A stretch of DNA of 64,000 nucleotides from Eonycteris spelaea (Eukaryota > Chordata > Mammalia > Chiroptera > Pteropodidae), in assembly GCA_003508835.1 (NCBI GenBank), contig PUFA01000116.1, positions 4,030,001-4,094,000 on the forward strand, in the 5' to 3' direction. Below are positions 33,676 to 45,604 of the stretch, in pieces. The position numbers and the translations under genes are program-made. How positions within the stretch are numbered: position 1 is the stretch's first letter; every line of letters begins with the position of its first letter. Below the pieces are notes generated by a model. The model had not been told where the DNA came from. It worked only from the letters and a program-made list of their open reading frames with translations, and did no database searches.

Positions 33676-35820
33676 AGTGGCTCTGACCTTGATGCAGGGA
33701 GCAAATGGGAGGGTCACCTCTATGAGAGCGTGGCAGGTTGGGCTGCACTAACTATACAAAAAGCTAAACCCAACTAATTACCAAAGACTAAAGGAAGACC
33801 GAAGGAGGCAGGTCAAAAGCATTTGCCAAACTGTCTTTCCAGGCGAAAATTGTGTTCTGTTTACCTGTCATATCCTCTTTCTGAGAGATCCAGGTTTTAG
33901 GGGATTGTATAGTTCATGCTTTTCTTAATTTCATGCTTTCTCAGTAAATATAGTATTTGGTCTTCTAAGGCCTCCCAGGAATGAGTAGAGGTTTAGAGCA
34001 AGTGCTTAAATGTCATATGGAATTGGGTATAATTCTGGAGCTGCAAAATATTAGCTTTTGTAAAAGAGATTAGAAAATCATTTTACTTATAGTGGTTATG
34101 GTATTCTCTCCTACAAGACACACAAGGAAACAGTGATAACCAGGACTCCCTCACAGATTTGCATGTATTGAAATAATATGTGAAAATACTTGAAAATTAA
34201 ATGCTTGCTCAAAAGAATAATTCCTCTTTTTTTCCAGAATAACCCATCCTACTTCTCTGATTGTTTTTTGAATCAACATATCATAAAAAGCCCCACTCAA
34301 TGATAACTTATACCTTTTTTGATATTTAAAGCAATTAGAAATTGTTTCCAAAAATGTCTAAACCCTCATCTTACACCACCAGATTCTTCCCACTCTCTAG
34401 CAATTACTTGAGAAATTGGGGGAGCTTTTATTTCTTCCAGTGCTTTTTTCCAGCTTCTGGGATTTGATGAGACCATTTAACCAGTTTCGAATATGCTGTC
34501 ATGTTTTCTCTTAACCCTTAATGAAACTAATACCACTTCCCAGTTATCAGCGTTCCTCAATGCTTTTTATTTTCAGTCTGTCGTTCTTTGTCTTCAGGTA
34601 TTTCTTTGGATCTACTTATTGTTTTGTTTAAATTGTTTCTCAAATACCTTCTGATGATATGGAACTTGGGTATATACACATTCTAATTCTTCCATGGGTA
34701 CAAGTATCTTTCCAGTCACCCAAACAGATGAATTAGTTCTTGGGTGACTGTCGGACCCTGAGGTTTTGAACCATTCTCTCATGAGCCACTCATGAACCAT
34801 CCCCTCTCAAATCTCCCTCTGCTTTCTAGTTCAGTACGTTGCTTATGAAGCCTGAACCGAGTTTGATTCTATTTCCACTGTGAGCGGAGATGCGTTTCCA
34901 CATTTTGTTTGCAAACCTATAATTTTTTTTCCCTTTATCCTTCCATGTCTAGAATTTAACCACAGTATGTTGAGATGTGTGCGCCTTGCCGTGAATTGTT
35001 TGTTGCTCAGGGATCTCTTTCAGCCTGATAGCATGCCATTCCGCAGTTCAGGGAAGTGTTCAGCTCTTGCTAATCATCACTTTATTCTCGCTCTTCACTC
35101 ACTCTGTCCTTTTGGAGAACTCTTTGGGACTTCCTTTTGGAAATTCTATTTATGTCCATCTTGGTCGGAGATTTTATTTAAGTTTCATAAATTTTCCCTC
35201 ATGATCTGTCTGTCTGTCTCTCTTTCTCTCTCTCTCCCCCGCAACCCACCATTAATTACATTCTCAGTGAAACAGCCTTCTTTCCAGCTCATCTATGGAA
35301 ATTTTATTTATTAAAAAATTGTTGTGAAATCTTTCATTTGGGCTCGAATTACACATTCCTGAGGTCTGTTAGGTTCTATTCTGACGCTTCTTTCAGCTTA
35401 ATTTTTATCCTTCAGGTTTCTGATCTTCCTCAATGTGGATTTTTGTTCTCGTTGTTTGATTTTGTTTTGCCATCCTTTATCATCTTGCTAGAGCCTCTTG
35501 ACCAGAATCTGGCTCATGAATGGTTAAGGCACAGTAATTTTTTCTCTTGAGGGTTTTTTATTGTTGTTTTGTTGTTTTGTGTTTTGTTTGTTTGTTTGTT
35601 TGTTAGCAATGGACAGGCTTTGCTGAGCCAAGATGCCCTGTCATCCTCAGAAACCAAAAGTCTTCCAGGGCAGTTCTCCATCACAGGGTTGGTAGGATTG
35701 GTGAGTTGTTTCAGAAGCACCAGTTTTCAAGTGACTGTGGGAACTCTTTCCAAGATGATTTATAAGATTCTGCCACCTGACCCTGTTAGGAAGCCAGGAA
35801 AACAAACATTCTCTGCTGAA
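33676..35820. other. Unassigned DNA, possibly an old LINE relic
   Basis: The interval 34440-35550 is pyrimidine-rich and resembles the style of 6560-7745. A plus-strand frame of 144 codons (34880-35314) is the longest in the window, but it is rich in F, L, S and C as chance frames in T-rich DNA are, and has no recognisable domain. GTTT-type low complexity is at 35568-35604. Confidence 0.4.
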
Positions 35821-35821
35821 G

Positions 35822-36000
35822 CACTGGTTCCCTGACTTGATTGCAGATCAAAATAGCCCAGGAATCCTTTACAATTCCCAATGCTCAGGTCACACCCAAA
35901 GCCTAGGAAATCAAAATTTCTAGCCCCGAAACCCCAGCATCAGGACTTTTGATAGCTCTTCAGCTGATTCGCATGTGCAGCTGAGTAATAACCACCACTG
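35822..36000. mobile_element. hAT MITE (MER20-like), palindromic type
   Basis: The left end cactggttccctgacttgat and right end gtgcagctgagtaataacca-ccactg are inverted terminal repeats. The inside follows the known order: atcaaaatagcccaggaatc, cacccaaagcctaggaaatc, gatagctcttcagctgattc. The flanks tgctgaag and gcctaagg could be a decayed 8-bp target duplication. Confidence 0.65.
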
Positions 36001-38540
36001 GCCTAAGGAGTCCAGAGAAAGCAGATTTCTCTCTCACCACGGGTATACCCAGCGCTCCTACTGCACCCAAATTTGTGCAACTAGTAGACTCCACCTGTTT
36101 GATTCATGCTATTCCACAGATAGATGGGGAAGAGGGGTGGAACTGTGCTTGAGTTACTGTCTTCCATGAATTTGACGTGTTGTAGACATTCTCTATTTTT
36201 ATTTTTAAAATTTTCTATCAAAAAAATCACACAAATCATCACTTTATGTAAATTATTTTTTAAAAAATATGCATCAGCCTCTCTTTTCAGAAAAGTAGTT
36301 ACCTTCTTTTCTCTTTAACAACGTGTTAGAGATCACTCCTGATGGTAACATTCTTCGATTCAGTGTTTTGGGGAGCTTTTGTTCCCTAAGTATTCAGACA
36401 GCTTTTTGTTGCTGTGGTTGTTCATATGAGGTGTTTTCAACCTCACAATTTATAATTTATGTTCTATATGCCAGTGTTAGACTTAGTTTTCAAGTGCTGG
36501 CCTAGTATTCTTTTAACTTAGTACATTTAATTCACATAAATAAAAGGAAATAATTTCTCAAAAGGACAATGTGACACATTCCCACTAATTTTTATTTCTC
36601 AAAATATATGTCATTCAGCTTGTCATGGAAGCATATCAAATAGTTCTTCTCTATCCTCAAAATGTTCTAACACTGTTTCTTTCTAAATATTCTCTAATGT
36701 TTAACTAACCATATGCCACATATATGGTTTAAGAATCTGAGAATCTTATTGCTTAGTTTTAGCAAATTTAATTCTAGAAACTATCATCCTTTATACCATT
36801 AATGACCTAAAATCTTTAAGGACAGATCAAATGAGATTTAATAAGCTCCACGAGGAGCAATTTTCTCATTTTAAAAAAATAATAGTATTACTTTAAAACT
36901 AAAAAAAAAAAAAATCTATATTTCATTGAAAATGTGAGGAAATGAAGTCATCACAGTCATTTTCTTGTTTTATTTGCAACCTCCCACTGCAAAGAAATAG
37001 ACGAGTCCTTATTTGGAGGGAATTTACAAGGTAAAAACTTGGAAAATATTACAAAGTGAATTCTTCTGTTTCTCAAGAACTGTCTATATTGTGAGCACAT
37101 ATAGTATTTTAGAAACACAGCAGAGCGTATTCAAGCAGATTTCTTGAAACTCATATTAAAAAAGGAGATTATGGTAGGCAGCAGAAGGGATAACACCAGG
37201 GGGCCAGGGACCTCTATGCTACTATACGCCTGTGTCATTTCCTCTTTGCACACCCAGGACACACTATCGGGTGCATGCATTACTGATTTGTCAGTTGGCT
37301 TGTTCAATTATGGAATAATTCAATACAGAGATAACAAAATAATAGTAACAATATATATTTCTTCATTTGTCCTTGACTTTAAATGGTCTTATTGTTAATT
37401 TTCTTTAAAAAAAAATAGAATTCTGGTGTCATGACTTCATATAAGAAGTTGATGTTTGTAATATGAGAAAACATAGCACAATAATTTCTATTGGGATTTT
37501 GAAACACTTAGGAGCACATTAAATTTTTATTTTGAGAACTCCATATTCATGAGAAATTATTCTGAAAACTAACACTTCGTAAGCATTGTATCATATTTGT
37601 TGAAATTCTAAGTTTATGTTAATTTGAAGATTATTCTCTACCATTGATAATATAGAAATTTTTTTCATGTCTATAAAAACTAAACTTTCAGTGGTTTTGA
37701 ATAAATCCACTATAATTACAATTGACTCCTATTTATAATATGTTCAAAAACTGGTTAATAATAAAGTCAAAATAATAAAGCCAGCACCTCCCCAGGTTGC
37801 CTTTTCTGTATTCCTCCTTAAATACTGGTTGTGACTTGCCATCCTCCGTCTGTCTGAGAGAAGCTTACGACAGTGTTTGGACCCACTTAGCTCAGAAAAT
37901 ACAATGCGATACTGCGGCTTACCTTACCTTTCTCTCTAAACCTGGTCACGTGAGATAATTAGTTCTCAATTGTGGTAATTGGGCAGCTAATATAGGGAAG
38001 AAAGATCGAGGTTTGTTCTGTCTCCTGTTTCGTTTTCGGGCGATCGCAGAAATCAATAACAGTAGCCAGCACACATTACCACGAGGAGAGAAGTGAAACC
38101 TTTTTTCTTTGCTATGACTTCTTTTGGGATTAAAAACTGTTTTAAAAGAGCATAGTTAACATTTACATTTTGTACGAGTTTCTTTTTCCAGCTTATCGTT
38201 TTCTCTAGATGACCCCTAAAGAAAGTTATCTTAGTTATTGAGAGAGAAATTTTCACTCGAGCAGTCATTTTCTGAAGGATATTTCATACTGATGTCTTTG
38301 AAATATCATTTTTCATCTACCCTCTAAGCCTATTGAAAATGTCTCCACAGTACCTGAAAAATTTTCTCTGTTGTAATATATCATTTTACATTACTCAGAT
38401 GTTCTGAAAATTCATAAAGTGGCAATCATAATTTATTGAAATTTCTTTCCGCCAGTCAGAAATGAATAAGACGATATAGTGCATTCAAGAGGAAAAAGAA
38501 AAGAAATGTGAAAAGAGTAACATCAGTACCTTTGGTTTAG
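36001..38540. other. AT-rich unassigned DNA
   Basis: No repeat consensus or gene recognised. Low-complexity A-runs lie near 36900 and 37410. The stretch 37780-38050 is less AT-rich but unassigned. Confidence 0.45.
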
Positions 38541-38547
38541 AAGTAAT

Positions 38548-38576
38548 TTAAGATCGTTCTAGGTAAACGATCTTAA
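38548..38576. repeat. Perfect 11-bp inverted repeat, 7-nt loop
   Basis: TTAAGATCGTT (38548-38558) and AACGATCTTAA (38566-38576) are exact reverse complements around a 7-nt loop. Confidence 0.92.
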
Positions 38577-38619
38577 TTTTGACAGTTCTCTATCCTTCTT
38601 GTTACTTATTTATTATTTC

Positions 38620-38643
38620 AGGCTCAGGGAAAAGACTGAGCCT
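38620..38643. repeat. Perfect 8-bp inverted repeat, 8-nt loop
   Basis: AGGCTCAG (38620-38627) and CTGAGCCT (38636-38643) pair exactly around ggaaaaga. It lies 43 bp right of another perfect hairpin. Confidence 0.9.
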
Positions 38644-38734
38644 AAAATTGTGTGGCAGCCTTTATGCTACAGGTGACACCATTCCACAATTAAACTTTAG
38701 CCATCTATAAGAAAACAAATTTTATTAAATGGAT

Positions 38735-39170
38735 TGACCAGGATTTGTTTAACTATTTCACGGTGGCAGACATCATGTTTTTAAAACATGTGGGGTTTTT
38801 TTTTTTTGCTATATATACAATTCACAGTAATGAACTTGTGTCTGTTGCTTTGCAAACTTCTTTAAGTATATCTATAAGGTCACACCCAAGAAGTAAACTT
38901 GCCGAGATAAAGCACGTGAGACACTTTAATTTAGATCTGTATTACCAAATCGCTCTCTGAAGTTTGTGCCGATTTACATTGGCATGAAGAATGAGTGAGC
39001 GTTCGTTCCTGTGTTCCCGTCTTTTCTCTGACACTGTTAATTTTTTTTTTCAGTGTAAGCAATCTAAGAGGTGAGAAATGCCATGTAGTTTTAATTCAGG
39101 TTTCTCCAATTAGGATTAAAATCTGATGTGGTTTCTCATGTGTTGATTGGTTATTTTTAAGGGGACAGGG
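38735..39170 (-). mobile_element. L1 LINE 3' region
   Basis: Reversed L1 3' end with cacacccaagaagtaaactt (38881), taccaaatcgctctctgaag (38942), gtgccgatttacattggcat (38966), tctaagaggtgagaaatgcc (39063) and ggtttctcatgtgttgattg (39130). Diverged and non-coding. Confidence 0.7.
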
Positions 39171-39399
39171 ACAACTGTCTCAGCTGTTTATCATTTTCAT
39201 TCCAAAAACCCCAGGTATTTCTCCTGCCCTGAGATTGCTTTAGTCCACACTGCATCTATACCGCGGCTGCTTTTTTTTGTTTCTTTCATCTGCTTTGGGT
39301 TCTCATTTAATATATTTCCATCTATTTACCTCAAATTTGAGTGTATTGACTATTACCATTCTTGTTTCATAGCACATTTAAAAATGTATATCTTTATTA

Positions 39400-39486
39400 C
39401 ACTGAGGCATTGGGAGGATTAGCTGAGCTAACAAAGCAAAGGTTTAAAAGGGCCTCGCCTGCAGGCAGGGCACAGGGCCTAGCATG
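39400..39486 (+). mobile_element. MIR SINE 3' half
   Basis: gaggattagctgagctaaca, then agggcacagggcctagcatg follows the MIR 3' order. Short and diverged. Confidence 0.45.
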
Positions 39487-40388
39487 GAATTTTTCTTTTT
39501 TGCATTTTTTCCACAAACACCTTATAATATGTTGATTATCATATTGCACACAATTAAGGTTATTTCCTTATTCTTTATAAGAGCTTTTCATAAAGACAAT
39601 TATTATAATGTTTCCTTTTACTCTTTTATGATATTTTTCAAATGCAAATGTTTATGTACTCAAATTTATCAGTTTATTTTCAGCTGTGAAATTTTTTTAA
39701 GTATTTGCTTATAAACAAATGAAAGCAATAAAAAGAAAAATTGAAATATTATGGGGGAAATTGAGAAGAGAAAATTAATACAAGGAAGAAAATAATATAA
39801 AATAGGTACAGAAATTAAGTACTTAAGAAAATGGAAATAAATATGTTAATTTAAAAATTAGGCAGGATGAGAAAACAGAGGATATCAAATGAAAATATGT
39901 TAAAATTAAATGATTTAAGATGAAAAATTGACATAGAAAGTGTGTCACCTCTCCCTAGTCGGAACCAATTTTTTCCCAAATATGTAAAATTACTGTCAAC
40001 AATATACCATGTGGATATTCTACTTTCAGTCTCTTATAAGGTACCTGATTTTTATTGCTTCTCAAAAACAAAACAGGAACAAACCCAGGTTTAGGTCCAA
40101 AGTCATAAGGCCCAAATTCACGTGCTGACAACTGAGAAATTTAAACCTTGGGCAAAGTCTTTGAGGCTGCTGTAATCATAGTACTGGAGACACTCACGAA
40201 ACTTTTTTCAGCTAAAAGTGTTAACACTCAGATCTAGACTCGAAGTTCCATCCCTCCTCACTACCTCCTAGCCAATACTATAAATATACGGTAAAGAATA
40301 ACCTATTGCTTGTTTTCTCTAGAATTTATCGTAATATTTTTGAGAATGAAAAACGAATTATCTGGGCCACCATTATTATTTTACGTAT
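39487..40388. other. AT-rich unassigned DNA
   Basis: No family recognised with confidence; 40080-40180 could be a further MIR fragment. Confidence 0.4.
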
Positions 40389-40389
40389 A

Positions 40390-40490
40390 GACGTTGCCAG
40401 CAGTGTGACCTTGGACAAGACCCCTAAGAGCCTCACTTTTCTGATCTATAACTAAGTCCTAGGGGCACGAAGGTAAACGTAGACAATAGA
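40390..40490 (+). mobile_element. MIR SINE core fragment
   Basis: gccagcagtgtgaccttgga, caagacccctaagagcctca and cttttctgatctataact are the MIR core in sense orientation. Confidence 0.7.
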
Positions 40491-40593
40491 TATTAAATAC
40501 GTATTTGGTATGCTTACTGTGTTATAACTTAACATTGTCTATTATTGTAAAACAATACCATTTACTGAGTCAATACAGTCCCGGTTGTAATCC

Positions 40594-40597
<4 letters not shown>

Positions 40598-40641
<44 letters not shown>

Positions 40642-40647
40642 AGAGAG

Positions 40648-40701
<54 letters not shown>

Positions 40702-40713
40702 GAGAGGAGAGAG

Positions 40714-40759
<46 letters not shown>

Positions 40760-40827
40760 AGAGAGAGAGAAGAGAAGAGAGAGTGTGTGTGTGTGTGTGT
40801 GTGTGGTGTGTGTGTGTGTGTGTGTGG
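40598..40827. repeat. Compound (GA)n-(GT)n microsatellite
   Basis: About 185 bp of imperfect GA repeat (interrupted by AAG and GGA units) pass directly into about 45 bp of GT repeat. All three frames are open on both strands, giving spurious 100-117-codon frames at 40505-40879. Confidence 0.98.
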
Positions 40828-40831
40828 AGTT

Positions 40832-41310
40832 AGCAGGCCAATTGTGAAATCGACTTGAAAATGCAAAGGACCCAATCAACTCAAGGCAATCCTGAAGAAC
40901 AAGGAAAAACCTGGTAAACTTAGATTACCAGATTTCAAGGGTTATAAAGTGAAAGAAGTCAAGCAGGATGATATAGGGACGAGGACGGATATACAGAACA
41001 ACAGAGCACAATGAAACAGCATAGAGATTCCAGAAGTAGAGCCAGTCTCACGTGGAGGCCTGATTTGGCAAAAAGACACGACGGCAGTTTGATGAGAATG
41101 AATGGCAATTTCAGTAACCGTGCCAGATTAACTGGAAATCTGTATGGTGAAAAAAAAAACACTAAATCTCGACTCTTCCTACCCTACACAAAGATTCAAG
41201 ACATATTATGAACCTAGAGGGAAACAAGAAGAGTTTAAACATCTTCTAGATGGACACGTAGGGCAATAATTTTATGACCTTGGGTAGGTAAAACTTACTT
41301 TTCCCCCCAC
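40832..41310 (+). mobile_element. L1 ORF2 3' relic
   Basis: Sense L1 ORF2 sequence begins right at the microsatellite end: ttgtgaaatcgacttgaaaa (40842), tgcaaaggacccaatcaact (40862), cagatttcaagggttataaa (40929), cctaccctacacaaagattc (41178) and tatgaccttgggtaggtaaa (41273). All frames are broken. Confidence 0.82.
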
Positions 41311-41498
41311 CACACTATTATGAAACATGTGAAACACATAGAAAAAGTTCACGTAAATTTACTGTAAATATCTGTATACACACACATGCTGAATGTACTA
41401 GAAATAATGTTCCCTGTGTGCTTCCTCACATAGCGACTTTCCTCCGTTTAGTCCTGTCGATGGGGTGTGGGGGCAGGAAAGCAACCTGGAGATCCTGC
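41311..41498. other. Unassigned, partly L1-like
   Basis: tattatgaaacatgtgaaac and aagttcacgtaaatttactg (41318-41365) resemble a reversed or separate L1-type repeat. The rest up to the Tigger remnant is unassigned. Confidence 0.35.
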
Positions 41499-41653
41499 AG
41501 GTTCGGCTCCAGGCCACCTCAGTAAAGCCAACAAACAGCACAATCTCGCGAGTTGGAATCTCTTTGGCGGAGGGCCTTGCCTTCGGCTTGTAAGAAATGC
41601 AGCATCTGTGGAGCCCGATACATCGAAATGCAGCCACATGAGGCATGTCCGTA
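41499..41653 (+). mobile_element. Tigger1-type DNA transposon, 3' end
   Basis: ggttcggctccaggccacct, cagtaaagccaacaaacagc, cggagggccttgccttcggc, gaaatgcagcatctgtggag and finally catgaggcatgtcc follow the order of the Tigger1 3' end, including its terminal inverted repeat. The 5' part and transposase are absent. Most CpG-bearing words are mutated. Confidence 0.75.
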
Positions 41654-42235
41654 GTCCTGAGATTTGGTCTGTCTTTTAGTAGCCTGGCCTCTGGTCTGCA
41701 AACTTCCCAGCTGTTTCTGTTTCTCTCTCTCCCGCGCTGCAGGTGGGACAGGTTGGCTAGATTTAGAGACAGCTGGGCTTAGGTAGTTCCCTAACTCCAG
41801 GTCATTTCGGCTCTGATAAAACCCCAGCAGCTCGGGCTCTGGTTAGTTCCTCCTGAGGTCCAGCCTTGTCGAGGAGAACAGACTGAGCTGGCGTTGTTCA
41901 AGACGGCACTCTCCCGCGGAGTTTTTATGCCTCAGACTTGTCTACACTGAGCCTCCAGCAGCCTGTCACTTGAAGAGCCTGTTTCCCTGCCTCGGCACCC
42001 GTTCCTGTGGACGTTTCAGCCCGTGGGTTTCTGCTCCGGTGAGTTATCCTGTCTTCCCTCTTCTCTTCCGTTTGAGGGAGCAGTCTGCCCTGGGACCTCA
42101 CGTGTCTCACAGTTCTGGGATGAGCTGTTGGTTTTTCAGTTCGTTGAGCGGTTCACGTGTTGTTTGCACAGAGTGGCGACTTCAAAGCGTCTTCCATGCG
42201 GGGCCAGAAACTAGAAATCCCTTTCCTTTGCTTTT
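41654..42235. other. GC-rich unclassified block, possible LTR
   Basis: A 580-bp block has higher GC and many CpGs (for example cccgcgctgcagg at 41730, ctcccgcggag at 41909). Words such as agacagctgggcttaggtag and ccccagcagctcgggctctg feel like a dispersed repeat. It ends at an A-run where a reversed L1 begins. No domain is seen in its open frames (up to 110 codons). It may be a solo LTR or a CpG-rich unique segment. Confidence 0.4.
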
Positions 42236-42239
42236 TAAA

Positions 42240-42765
42240 AAAATGATAGAATGTGGAGTGATCTCCACAGCAGTATACAGAGATATTTTTCATTCATTCT
42301 GAAGGGTGCATAGAAATGATTTGTTTTTATTTTTAAGCATATGTTTGTATAAATATATTCAATTAATTCCTATCGATAGATATCTGGGTTACTTCTTGTT
42401 TTTGTTACTATAGACAATAGTCTATGTAACATCTTGTGGTCTTACCAGCGTATCTTTAGGATAAATTTCTTGAAGTGGGACTTCTGGATCAAAGGGTCAA
42501 CGTACAGTTAATTTTGCTAGATATTGCCAAATTCTTCTGCCTTGAGATGGTGTCATTTTGCAACCCACCAGCACTGTTTGAAAATGTCTGTTTTGCCACA
42601 GCTTTATGCAATTGCGTGTATTGTCATATGAACAAATTTTGCTAATCTGGTAGATGATAATGGCCTTCGGATGTTTTAATTTATATTTCTCATTTTGTAG
42701 CAAGGTTAACCATTTTATCATAAATGTAATAGCCACTTGAATTTATTTTGAATGTATGTGCGCAC
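42240..42765 (-). mobile_element. L1 LINE 3' UTR region (L1MC/L1ME type)
   Basis: Reversed landmarks are tatctttaggataaatttct (42450), tggatcaaagggtcaacgta (42486), gatattgccaaattcttctg (42521), aacccaccagcactgtttga (42561), tctggtagatgataatggcc (42647) and taatttatatttctcatttt (42679). Confidence 0.85.
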
Positions 42766-44635
42766 GCAGATGCTGTTTTTTGGCTTGAAATCTTCCTGTC
42801 CCCTGCTATGGTGATTCTGTTAGGGTTCCCTTCCTGAAACAGGTTTTTTCCATCGGGATCTCTTAACAGGAAACAGGTAAGGGTCAAAGGTTTTGAGTCT
42901 TGTTTGTTAATAACCGGCTTAAAATCCATACCTCAAAAAGCAAAAACTTCTGGCCCCCTTCCGGTACATGTAGACAAAACTTAAACAGCGATTTTGTTTA
43001 AGCAGTAGCATGATGTGTAGCATTTATGTTCTATTTACATGTGTGTGTACTTTCCAAACTTTAAAAATGAGGCAAAAAATAAGTATTGTGGAATAAATGG
43101 CATGATTATTTCTCTTTAATCTGTATTTTCCTTTTCTCATTCTCCAGATTTTATTTCTTATGAAGGCAGAAATTTAGACTCTAAATTTCTTTAAATTTGT
43201 TTATTAAATCTTTCATTAACCAGGAATTCATAGCTAGAGACATCATTAAATTTCTGAGCGTAGGGAGATCCTTTCCCAATTTTTAAAAAATCCAATTACG
43301 AATGCCAGACACATTCGTAATTGTGGTCCAGAGAGATGACTTCCATTCCCCAGGATGCCAGCAAGGTAGTGGGTCATCTGTCCCTGCATCCCTCGGTCGG
43401 GGTGTGGGCTCTTTACTACCAGACGTGGCAGTGACGTGCTTGCTAGAGGATGGAACAACAGCAGAGTAAAACAAAACTGTATATTTTTCTGATTTTAGTT
43501 AAACTCTAACAGGAGAGTAGGGCAATCAGATATATAAAATCACTTTTCTGGGTTCACATCATAGATGTCCTTGAGTTGACCTTACAAGCGAGAGGAGCCC
43601 GGTAATTGATGAACATGTGATAAAAATAAATTCAGAATTGGGAATCCTGTATCCCACCTTTCCACACTACGGATTTCAATGGCTTTCAAACAAGTAAAAG
43701 TTACTGTTACCATCATTATTTTTAACCACTATTGATAAATACTGAGTATTAGGCAATCACTTTAATTGCATTCGTCTTTTTGTCTATAACTTTTCAGGTT
43801 TATTTTGTGAGAATTCTTCAGAAGATGAGTATGGGGAAGGTGATTATTTGAACCTTAACAAATTAAAGACAAATTTACAGAAAGAAATTAAGCAAGCTTT
43901 TCTATTAGCGGTAGATAAAACGTTGTATTTTATTTGTGACTTCAGTTATGACATTCTAGGAATAAAAAATATTTTAACCTGAGAATATTTATGGATAGGT
44001 AATAAAACTATGACAGAAACTTATTTCTCCTTGAAGTTATTCATTTAGTGTACTCATAGAGGAGAGGATATCTGATGTGACAATCTTGTTCTATTTGCTC
44101 ATGCATTTTAATGAGTTTTTGACATGTGCCCTAACAAAAAGATACTTTGTAGTAAATGAGTAATGAAAAACTGTATTTTGATAAAAAATAAATTTGTTAT
44201 TTTTGTTGGGTGGTGTATCACACAAGGCATTCTAATAGTAGCTGTTTATTTTTTCTAACAAGTCTTTATTTTTCTTTTTAATAAAAAAATGTCTCCTGTT
44301 CTAGAAGAGCAGAAGTTTTTTTTGAAAGAAATGAGCCTTGTTCCTAATAAGCTTAATTAAAAAATAAAATATGTAAGCCAATATCTTAAAACATGATACT
44401 GATTTAATTTCTGTTTTCCAGATACATAACATACCTTAATTTTCCTCTTTGTTAGCTCTAAAATTAGATTTAGTAAAAAGACAAAATAACAAATTCAACC
44501 ATATGTTTTAATTTGGAAAACATAATGTAGATTTTAATAAATTTGAATTTCAATTAGATTGAAGTTTTTCCATACTTATGTAATACAAAATGATTTTAAA
44601 AAATCATTTTAAATGTAGCTCGAGTTTTTCTTCTG
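42766..44635. other. AT-rich unassigned DNA with one perfect hairpin
   Basis: No repeat family recognised. The inverted repeat at 43293-43323 is listed separately. Confidence 0.45.
43293..43323. repeat. Perfect 12-bp inverted repeat, 7-nt loop
   Basis: CAATTACGAATG (43293-43304) and CATTCGTAATTG (43312-43323) are exact reverse complements around a 7-nt loop. Both arms keep a CpG. Confidence 0.93.
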
Positions 44636-44639
44636 TCTC

Positions 44640-45400
44640 ATTGTCTCCACTCCATCCCATCTTCCTTTCTCCAAGGGATTTTTATATCTAATTATATTTT
44701 AACTTCTTCTAAATAAATGCCTAGAACTCAGACCTCTCTCCTCTGTTCTAGACATCTATATTTAGCTTCCTATCAGGCTTTTTCAAATGAACGTGACCAA
44801 GAGATTTCAAGCACATTTACTATGTTAAATGCATAATATGGTTCCTGTCAAAATTTCTCCTCCTACTCTATTTGTTATTCACCTGATCAATCAGTATGCA
44901 ACTGACTCTCATTTATAATGCAAACAGTTTATTTTTTCCCACCTTGTTTCTTAAATCTTGTCTCTTAAATCTCAGTGTTACTACTATAATAAAGAACTCC
45001 ATTTGGGTATCTAGCCATAATTAGATAATGTGTTCTAATATGTCTTCAAACCCATTCTCCTTCCTGTTACTAAAGCTTTTTTTTTTTCTAAATTGAGTCC
45101 GATCACCTTATTCTGTGCATCAGTCTTGTGACTTTCCATTACGTTTGAAACAAAGGACAAACTCTTCTTCATAATTCAAGAACTGTCATATTTTGGCTCC
45201 CATCCGTCCTCAGTCTTAGCCTCTCTCATATGTGCCTTACTTACTCTGATTTCCTGAGTGTGACTAGGGCTAAAGCAAGCATAGCCTTTCTCTGTGTCAT
45301 CCCTCCTTTCGGGGCATCTTGCCATTGTCGGTTAATGATTCTTCTTCAAGGCAGAGTTGTATTGATAAAGCCTCTATGAAGGTATCTAAGATATCATCTC
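44640..45400 (+). mobile_element. L2 LINE 3' region
   Basis: Sense L2 words in order: tctccactccatcccatctt (44643), gagtccgatcaccttattct (45096), aaaggacaaactcttcttca (45153), tattttggctcccatccgtc (45190), cagtcttagcctctctcata (45212) and ggcagagttgtattgataaa (45350). Strongly diverged, no frame. Confidence 0.6.
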
Positions 45401-45604
45401 TTTCTCCAGACAAAACTGATACATGTCTGAAGTAATACGTCAAACACAAATACATAAAACAAGAATCACTGTACACTTATTTGTAAATAAGCCCACCTTC
45501 TAAACTAGGAGTCATTTTTGGTATCCCTAGTGGAGCACTCACCTTCTAGCTATTACTGGTTATTTTTTACCTGGTCGAAAGCCAAGACACGAATTTCTTT
45601 CCTG

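Noticed and set aside
33276..33777. Two overlapping frames of 122 and 116 codons
   Set aside because: They cover a reversed MLT1-class LTR with both ends recognisable.
34880..35314. 144-codon plus-strand open frame, the longest in the window
   Set aside because: It lies in T-rich DNA, is rich in F, L, S and C, has no domain, and there is no splice or promoter context I can defend.
40505..40879. Frames of 101-117 codons rich in R/E or L/S
   Set aside because: They are translations of the GA/GT microsatellite.
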